NCBI RefSeq assembly: GCF_002259755.1
Contig: NZ_MWWY01000026.1
Coordinates: forward strand, 62,001-126,000
Reading direction: 5' to 3'
DNA from: Bifidobacterium hapali
GTDB taxonomy: Bacteria > Actinomycetota > Actinomycetes > Actinomycetales > Bifidobacteriaceae
DNA: 64,000 nt
Positions 58,962 to 64,000 of the stretch are shown here, piece after piece. The notes below the pieces were generated by a model. It was given only the letters and a program-made list of their open reading frames with translations, was not told the DNA's origin and did not search any database. Each line of letters opens with the position of its first letter. The stretch's first letter is position 1. Made by a program: the position numbers and the translations under genes.

Positions 58962-59456
58962 TCAGCCATCGAGCAGTACGGTGAGCGCTTCATTAACGCC
59001 CGGACCGCCAGCTTGCGCCACGTATTCAAGTAACGCCGCATCTGCTTGCGGATGAGCGACCAGCCAACGCCGCAACTCGGGAATTTCACGAGCAATATGC
59101 CACAGTACCTCCATCGGTGTGTTCGGATCGCACGCCACGAGCGGCGTGAGCTCGATCGGCGGTTGCGGTGGTTCGAGTGTTGTATCCCCACGACTGCGGT
59201 TACGGTCGACCTTGCGACGCTGCACGCGGGAACGATCAGCAGCACCGGTACCACTGCGCTCATCGTGCGCATCATACGCATCGCAACGTGTGTCGCGCTC
59301 GTTGTGCGAATCCAGCTGTTCGAGACGACCTAATCGTCCGTTTGCACTGCCAGTCGTTGTTTCACGCAACCGGTCTGTCTGTTCTCGTCTCCGATAATCC
59401 ACGCGCTGGCGTTTACGAGAACTCCCGCGCGCGGCCGCAGCTGGCCTCAATCTCAT
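58962..59456 (-). CDS. Small protein with variant leucine-rich repeat (LRV-like) C-terminus
   Basis: 164 residues. The first 100 are very rich in Arg, Asp and Ser and look disordered. The last 60 (TPLVACDPNTPMEVLWHIA, PELRRWLVAHPQADAALLE) match the LRV-type helical motif seen in many actinobacterial proteins. Its ATG overlaps the TGA of the upstream gene (ATGA), supporting a real, coupled gene. No enzymatic function is suggested. Convergent with rsmI across 19 bp. Confidence 0.7.
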   Translation of the reverse strand: MRLRPAAAARGSSRKRQRVDYRRREQTDRLRETTTGSANGRLGRLEQLDSHNERDTRCDAYDAHDERSGTGAADRSRVQRRKVDRNRSRGDTTLEPPQPPIELTPLVACDPNTPMEVLWHIAREIPELRRWLVAHPQADAALLEYVAQAGGPGVNEALTVLLDG

Positions 59457-60250
59457 CCTGTCAGTCCTTCGAAAATCGAACGTGCCGCGGCCACGCGCGG
59501 CCAAAACGGATTCCTGTCGAGAATCGTCAAGCAATCGTCCGGCGTCACGCGATACTCCTGCATCATGTCCGTGACCATCCGATCAACCGTATCGCCGTTG
59601 TCTTCGGCCAGCTCCGGTAGCAATACGAGATCGCATACCGTGCGCGCCGGCGTTGTTACGCGCGTATCGCCGACTCGAATAAGATGCTCGGGAGGACTGC
59701 GCCGATTGAACACGCGAATCGAACGATCGTGCACAATCGTGCGGTAATGCGAGCGCGAAATCACGTCAACAGTATTCGGAAACAGTCCGCCGAGCCACAA
59801 CCACGCGGCGGTGAGTGCGCACACAGTGGTATTGTGCGGGACGAGCGTGGACAGGATCGTGGACCGACCGTATAACGTGTCTGCGTGCGTGGTCTGGTAG
59901 CCGCTGACGGCGTCGAGTTGCGACACGGTTCCGAAATCGGATAGTGCGCGCAGGCTGAGCGGTCCGGGCAAATCGCGATCGTTGAGCAGCGGCTTTGCTG
60001 CAGTCTGTGCGCACGTCATATAGCGGCGTCCGGCGGTGGGCGTCGGCGTGATACCAAGTTTCGCGAGCGTTTCGCTGGTTGTTTCGATCGTGGCGTCGCG
60101 ATCGGTGGGGCCGTAGCTGCCTAGATTCGCGGGGCCGCGGTGAGCTGGGCCGGTCGGGCCGGATGGGCCGGTCGGGCCGCGATTCGTCGGACTAGCCCAG
60201 TTACGGCTAGCGGTCAATGTGTTTGTTTGCATGTTCATGTCGATGACCAT
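59453..60250 (-). CDS. AbiEi-like antitoxin/DUF559-related protein of unknown function
   Basis: 265 residues. The N-terminal 60 residues contain a short collagen-like Gly-Pro run (RGPTGPSGPTGPAHRGP). The middle and C-terminal part has VCALTAAWLWLGGLFPNTVD, IRVFNRRSPPEHLIRVG and TRVTTPARTVCDLVLLPEL, the pattern of AbiEi-type antitoxin C-terminal domains and of proteins that precede DUF559 nucleases. No nuclease motif or cognate AbiEii nucleotidyltransferase toxin is present nearby; the partner gene encodes the LRV-like protein. Start uncertain; the one used has a weak GAGGA. Function not assigned. Confidence 0.65.
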   Translation of the reverse strand: MVIDMNMQTNTLTASRNWASPTNRGPTGPSGPTGPAHRGPANLGSYGPTDRDATIETTSETLAKLGITPTPTAGRRYMTCAQTAAKPLLNDRDLPGPLSLRALSDFGTVSQLDAVSGYQTTHADTLYGRSTILSTLVPHNTTVCALTAAWLWLGGLFPNTVDVISRSHYRTIVHDRSIRVFNRRSPPEHLIRVGDTRVTTPARTVCDLVLLPELAEDNGDTVDRMVTDMMQEYRVTPDDCLTILDRNPFWPRVAAARSIFEGLTG

Positions 60251-60330
60251 ACCGGGTTGTTCCTCGGTGCGCCAGCGGCGGAAGGCGAAAATGTGGATAT
60301 GTGCATATCTTTTTCGGGAAATCGTAAATT

Positions 60331-60396
60331 GTGGATAAGTCGGTGGATAACTTGGCATGTAATCAGCGGATAGCCTGCGGATAACTTACGGATAAC
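60331..60396. promoter_or_regulatory. Small cluster of DnaA-box-like sites upstream of metG
   Basis: On the plus strand TGTGGATAA (60331, exact reverse DnaA box), GGTGGATAA (60343), TGCGGATAA (60377) and TACGGATAA (60388) occur within 66 bp. Only the first is a perfect match. Confidence 0.45.
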
Positions 60397-60436
60397 TTAC
60401 GTATAGCCCGCGCGAATCGTGCGGTCAACCACCCCG

Positions 60437-60474
60437 TTGTCACTGTCCCCGCTGCGCCGGATAATCGGGAATCA
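60437..60474 (+). promoter_or_regulatory. Promoter of metG, leaderless start
   Basis: TTGTCA (60437-60442), 17-bp spacer, GATAAT (60460-60465), then 8 nt to the ATG. There is no room for a T-box or other leader. Confidence 0.7.
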
Positions 60475-62342
60475 TGAGTCATATTCTGGTGAATGTTGCA
60501 TGGCCGTACGCAAACGGCCCCCGTCATATCGGCCACGTCGCCGGCTTCGGTGTGCCGTCCGACGTTTACGCGCGCTACGAGCGCATGAAGGGCAACGATG
60601 TCCTGATGGTGTCCGGCACCGACGAACACGGCACTCCAATCCTCGTCGAGGCCGAAAAGGAAGGCGTCAGTGCGCAGGAACTCGCCAACCGTTACAATCG
60701 CGTCATCGCGAAGGACCTGTGCGATCTGGGCTTGAGCTACGACCTGTTCACGCGCACCACCACCGGCAATCACGAGCACGTTGTGCAGGAGCTGTTCAAG
60801 CAGTGTCTCAAAAACGGCTACATTTATAAGGGCACGCAGAAGGTTGCTATCTCGCCGTCTACCGGCCGCACCCTGCCTGACCGTTACATCGAAGGCGAGT
60901 GCCCGATTTGCCACACCGAAGGCGCGCGCGGCGACCAGTGCGACGCTTGCGGCAACGAACTCGACCCGGACGAGCTCATCAATCCCGTCTCCAAAATCAA
61001 CGGCGAAACCCCGCGTTTCGAGGAAACCGAGCACTATTTCCTCGATCTGCCGGCGCTTGCCGAGGCGAATCTCGCGTGGCTCAAGACCCGCACTGGTTGG
61101 CGTACCAACGTCATCAACTTCTCGATCGGCCTGTTTAAGGAAGTCAAGCCGCGTGCGATCACGCGCGATATCGACTGGGGTATTCCGGTTCCGGTCGCCG
61201 GCTGGATCGACAACCCGAACAAGAAGCTTTACGTGTGGTTTGACGCGGTAATCGGTTACCTGTCGGCATCGATCGAATGGGCTCGCCGCAAGGGTGACCC
61301 ACAAGCGTGGCGTGCGTGGTGGAACGACCCGGCGTCCCCGGCCTACTACTTCATGGGCAAGGACAACATTACGTTCCACTCGCAGATCTGGCCGTCCGAG
61401 ATGCTCGCATACAACGGTCAAGGCTCCAAGGGCGGCGAGACCGGCGAATACGGTCCGCTCAACATGCCTGAACAGGTTGTCGCTTCTGAGTTCATGACGA
61501 TGGAAGGCAAGAAGTTCAGCTCCTCGCGCGGCATCGTGATTTACGTCAAGGACATTCTCGCGCGTTACCCCGTGGACGCTGTGCGCTACTACATTTCCGT
61601 GGCGGGTCCGGAGTCGTCTGATTCTGACTTTACATGGGCTGAGTTCGTGCGTCACAACAACGAGGAACTGGCGTCTTCGTGGGGTAACTTGGTCAATCGC
61701 GTTGCGAACTTGATCAATAAGAACTTCGGTGAGATTCCGGCACTCGATGAGGCTTCGATGACTGACGAGGATCGTGCGCTGCTCGACGAGGCGAACGCCG
61801 CATTTGCGACGGTCGGTGGCCTGATCGAGCATCATCGTCAAAAGGGTGCTCTCGGCGAGGCTATGAAGCTGGTTGGCGACATCAACAAGTACATTTCTGC
61901 CACCGAGCCTTGGAAAATCAAGGATAATCCGGCGCGACTTGGCACTGTGCTGCATGTGGCCGCACAGGCGGTGTCCGACGCAAATCACTTGCTCGCGCCG
62001 TTCCTGCCGCATTCCGCGCAGAAGGTGTGGGAGGCGCTTGGCGGCATTGGCACGTTCTCGCCGCTGCCGCGCATCGAAGAGGTCGAAGATCTCGACAAGC
62101 CGGGATTCCATTACCCGATTATTACGGGTGATTACAAGCTCGGTGAGACGGTGCATCCGTGGAAGCGCGAGGAGATTGTGCCGGGCACGCCGGTGGCGAA
62201 GCCGTCGCCGATTTTCGCGAAGATTCCGCAGGAGGCTGTGGCTGAGGAATTGGCTCGTTTTGACGCTGAGCTGGCGGCTCGTCGTGAGGCTGAGGCGCAG
62301 CGCTTGGCTGCGGCGAAGGCTGAGCTCGCCGATAATAAGTAA
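60474..62342 (+). CDS. metG: Methionine--tRNA ligase
   Basis: Class I aminoacyl-tRNA synthetase charging initiator and elongator tRNA-Met. The HIGH motif is in NGPRHIGH (residues 14-21). A zinc knuckle with Cys143, Cys146, Cys156 and Cys159 lies in the connective domain ([19 protein letters not shown]). The KMSKS loop is KKFSSSRG near residue 346. At 622 residues it lacks the C-terminal tRNA-binding (EMAP/Trbp111-like) domain of the E. coli type and ends in an Ala/Glu/Lys helix. Strong intrinsic terminator follows. Confidence 0.97.
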   Translation: MSHILVNVAWPYANGPRHIGHVAGFGVPSDVYARYERMKGNDVLMVSGTDEHGTPILVEAEKEGVSAQELANRYNRVIAKDLCDLGLSYDLFTRTTTGNHEHVVQELFKQCLKNGYIYKGTQKVAISPSTGRTLPDRYIEGECPICHTEGARGDQCDACGNELDPDELINPVSKINGETPRFEETEHYFLDLPALAEANLAWLKTRTGWRTNVINFSIGLFKEVKPRAITRDIDWGIPVPVAGWIDNPNKKLYVWFDAVIGYLSASIEWARRKGDPQAWRAWWNDPASPAYYFMGKDNITFHSQIWPSEMLAYNGQGSKGGETGEYGPLNMPEQVVASEFMTMEGKKFSSSRGIVIYVKDILARYPVDAVRYYISVAGPESSDSDFTWAEFVRHNNEELASSWGNLVNRVANLINKNFGEIPALDEASMTDEDRALLDEANAAFATVGGLIEHHRQKGALGEAMKLVGDINKYISATEPWKIKDNPARLGTVLHVAAQAVSDANHLLAPFLPHSAQKVWEALGGIGTFSPLPRIEEVEDLDKPGFHYPIITGDYKLGETVHPWKREEIVPGTPVAKPSPIFAKIPQEAVAEELARFDAELAARREAEAQRLAAAKAELADNK

Positions 62343-62366
62343 ATCGGCAGTTGCCGCTGACTGATC

Positions 62367-62407
62367 GGGGTCTTGTTCGTGTTATCGCACGGGCAAGACC
62401 CTTTTTT
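62367..62407 (+). terminator. Intrinsic terminator of metG
   Basis: GGGTCTTG / CAAGACCC with an 18-nt loop and TTTTTT. Confidence 0.9.
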
Positions 62408-62443
62408 GTGTTGGTGTGCCGCGATCGATCGTGTTTTGCTGGC

Positions 62444-62637
62444 AATTTGCAAACTGAGAGGCAGATTTTGGTCTTTGTTGGGGTCTATTTGCAAACTGAG
62501 AGGCAGCTCAACACGGATACATACCCCCGAAACTGGCCTATATAGGGCCATAGCCCAAGAATAAGCAGGAACTCTGCCTCTCAGTTTGCAAATAGACCTG
62601 TGCAAGGGGTGGGAATTTGCCTCTCAGTTTGCGAATT
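62444..62637. repeat. Family A inverted repeat, copy 3
   Basis: Half-units start at 62444 and 62486 (TTTGCAAACTGAGAGGCAG) and inverted at 62574 and about 62617. The 42-bp steps and 67-bp centre with ACCCCCGAAACTGG match copy 1. No ATPase gene adjoins this copy. Confidence 0.92.
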
Positions 62638-62815
62638 GCTGGTGTAGGAGCTTGCATCGTATTTGCACTTGCATAGTGCAGGACTGATAGAAAGTGGGTT
62701 GAGTGTGTTGTTGAATAATGGCAAACGTGTTGACCACAAAGCTGTTACATGGCTTTCAGGATTTTCTAAGGAACGCGCATCATTCCTCTAAGAAACCAAC
62801 GGTTATATAGAGCAT

Positions 62816-62920
62816 GTCAGAGGTTATGACCGATGGCGAGGTTCTGCGAGAACCCCATAACTGAACCCTTCTTCTCTCTTCTCTCTCACCCGGCGGCTCT
62901 CCCCGCCGGGTTTCTTTTTT
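62816..62920 (+). ncRNA. Candidate small structured RNA
   Basis: A TTATAT box (62804-62809) is followed by a segment that folds as GGTTATG / CATAAC enclosing GGTTCT-GCGA-GAACC. A pyrimidine-rich stretch and a strong terminator (ACCCGGCGG / CCGCCGGGT then TTTCTTTTTT, 62888-62920) come next. No ORF with a ribosome binding site is present, and the terminator has no upstream gene on this strand after metG, which has its own. It matches no RNA family I recognise. Confidence 0.4.
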
Positions 62921-63157
62921 ACGGGCTTAGGAATTGTTGCCTGGTCTTGTGGTAGCAGGCGTGTCGGTTGGTTATTCTCGATGGCGGGAAAATAACTGGG
63001 CTGGATGGTGTGAGAACGAATGTGTGCATTCAATTGAACGAGCGAAATCCAGTAAGACGGAAAATGCCTGATCTGTGGTCGGGAGATGAAGAAAAACGGC
63101 AGGACTGCCTACCTAACGATGGAAATATCTCCTTATTGCTACGGGGCTGATGTGAAT

Positions 63158-63202
63158 GGCGGAAATCTCTCACTGAGCAATGCTCAGTGAGAGATTTCCG
63201 CC
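63158..63202. repeat. Perfect 22-bp inverted repeat
   Basis: Arms GGCGGAAATCTCTCACTGAG (plus CA) and their exact inverse around a single A. It resembles family B in layout (GGCGG..., CACTGAG) but the inner sequence differs. Confidence 0.85.
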
Positions 63203-63272
63203 ACCCAAATGATGTATAGCATCGCAGAAGGTCCACGCCCTCCCAGTAGCTGGCGGTAGGGGGGTATTGATT

Positions 63273-63486
63273 CGTGCCACACAACGCAAAAAATAGCGAT
63301 TTTTGCGTTGTGTGGCACGTCGGTGTTGGAAGCCTCATCAGGCCCATTTTCAAAAATGGCGGTTTTCCGCGGTTTTGCCGAATTGGCTATTGCCGCATAA
63401 CAGTGTTTTACCGCTATAACAACCTTGTGTGGCACGTCGCGTTGCCACACAACGCAAAAATCGCCGAAAAATCGGTTGTGTGGCAA
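63273..63486. repeat. Family G inverted repeats
   Basis: A perfect hairpin CGTGCCACACAACGCAAAAA / inverse at 63273-63320, a lone half-site TTGTGTGGCACG at 63425, and a second hairpin GTTGCCACACAACGCAAAAA / GGTTGTGTGGCAA at 63441-63486. The region 62921-63712 holds no supported gene apart from these elements and the lemA ribosome binding site. Confidence 0.85.
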
Positions 63487-63712
63487 ATCTCATGTACACA
63501 ATAGCGTCGTATAACGTTATACCGAGCTATTGTGCACACGCATATCGCAATTCAACAATAAAGACTCCCAGAAAAGTTCATATATCCCATATGTGTGGCG
63601 CGATCTTGGCATCCGTAGGATGTGGAAGAATAATGTGTAGCATCGCAAAACCACAATACGATGCGCGCAACACAAGCCGTGTGTACGGGCAACAGGCAAG
63701 GGGGACTGTCAC

Positions 63713-64000
63713 ATGATATTCGGGATCATCGCACTAGTAATACTAGTCATACTCGTGCTGTGGAGTGTGGGCGCATACAACGGATTAGTCACACTGCGCA
63801 ATCGCGTGAAAAATGGCTGGGCACAGATCGACGTGCACTTAAAACAGCGCGCCGATCTCATCCCGAATCTCGTAGAAACGGTCAAAGGGTATGCGAGCCA
63901 CGAGTCGGCAGTCCTCACGCAAGTCACCGCAGCCCGCGCCAGCGTCGTCGAGGCATCCCGCAACCCGAACGCGACCACCGCCAGCCGAGCTGTAGCCGAA
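63713..64000 (+). CDS. lemA: LemA family protein, 5' part only
   Basis: The first 96 codons are present and the frame is open to the window edge. One N-terminal helix ([20 protein letters not shown]) is followed by the family signature [20 protein letters not shown], then [22 protein letters not shown]. LemA proteins are membrane-anchored helical proteins of unclear role, often encoded beside HtpX-like proteases or TPM-domain proteins, which would lie beyond the window. Start set by AAGGGGGA eight bases before the ATG. Confidence 0.93.
   Translation, partial: MIFGIIALVILVILVLWSVGAYNGLVTLRNRVKNGWAQIDVHLKQRADLIPNLVETVKGYASHESAVLTQVTAARASVVEASRNPNATTASRAVAE

Noticed and set aside
60363-62156. 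A 597-codon minus-strand open frame across metG
   Set aside because: It is a shadow of metG produced by high G+C codon bias, with Arg/His/Val-rich nonsense composition.
63429-63716. A 95-codon frame before lemA
   Set aside because: It begins inside a family G hairpin and overlaps the lemA start; there is no ribosome binding site.

Overview
The window looks like a chromosomal segment of a Bifidobacterium or a close relative in Bifidobacteriaceae. Supporting signs are the high G+C coding bias, the ftsY-amtB-glnB-glnD block, a MurT/GatD pair, an actinobacterial NucS-type mismatch nuclease, an eight-gene atpBEFHAGDC operon, and many genes whose -10 box sits 6-9 nt before the start codon (likely leaderless mRNAs). 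The species cannot be named from the sequence alone. No rRNA operon, phage, classical insertion sequence or CRISPR array was seen; one tRNA gene (initiator tRNA-Met) is present.

Layout. 1-0.85 kb: the 3' half of a DUF4143 ATPase gene. 1.1-6.5 kb: ftsY, then the nitrogen block amtB-glnB-glnD. 6.7-8.1 kb: a MATE exporter on the minus strand. 8.4-9.0 kb: a DnaA-box cluster and a 63-bp-period hairpin array. 9.1-12.9 kb: dnaB, murT, gatD. 12.9-13.9 kb: apbE (minus). 13.9-15.8 kb: an A+T-rich cassette holding a complete DUF4143 ATPase between paired palindromes. 16.2-23.9 kb: a 2571-residue wall-anchored protein built of about 29 Ig-like and related modules. 24.6-26.1 kb: a GPH-type sugar symporter. 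26.8-35.2 kb: a seven-gene iron-uptake locus (FTR1 permease, P19-like lipoprotein, DUF2318 membrane protein, two FtsX permeases, ABC ATPase, FMN-binding lipoprotein). 35.4-41.4 kb: two YhgE/Pip membrane proteins and a TetR regulator (minus). 42.7-44.0 kb: tRNA-fMet and metA. 44.4-51.6 kb: the F1Fo ATP synthase operon. 52-60.3 kb: nucS, an FKBP lipoprotein, a putative envelope gene pair, a CnoX-like protein, rsmI and a two-gene AbiEi-like/LRV unit. 60.5-62.3 kb: metG. 63.7 kb: the start of lemA, cut by the window edge.

Functional links. AmtB, PII and GlnD form an ammonium-sensing module, but this GlnD ends before the ACT glutamine-sensing domains. MurT/GatD amidates lipid II. ApbE could flavinylate the FMN-binding lipoprotein of the iron locus, which would supply electrons for iron reduction outside the membrane.

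The most unusual property is the intergenic DNA. At least eight sequence-unrelated families of dyad-symmetric repeats occupy nearly every long gap. Three families (B, C, D) share a unit period close to 63 bp, and a fourth (A) has 21-bp half-units set 42 bp apart, so all are near multiples of helical turns. Two families lie next to the two DUF4143 ATPase genes, which raises the possibility that these ATPases and palindromes form a mobile or selfish system.
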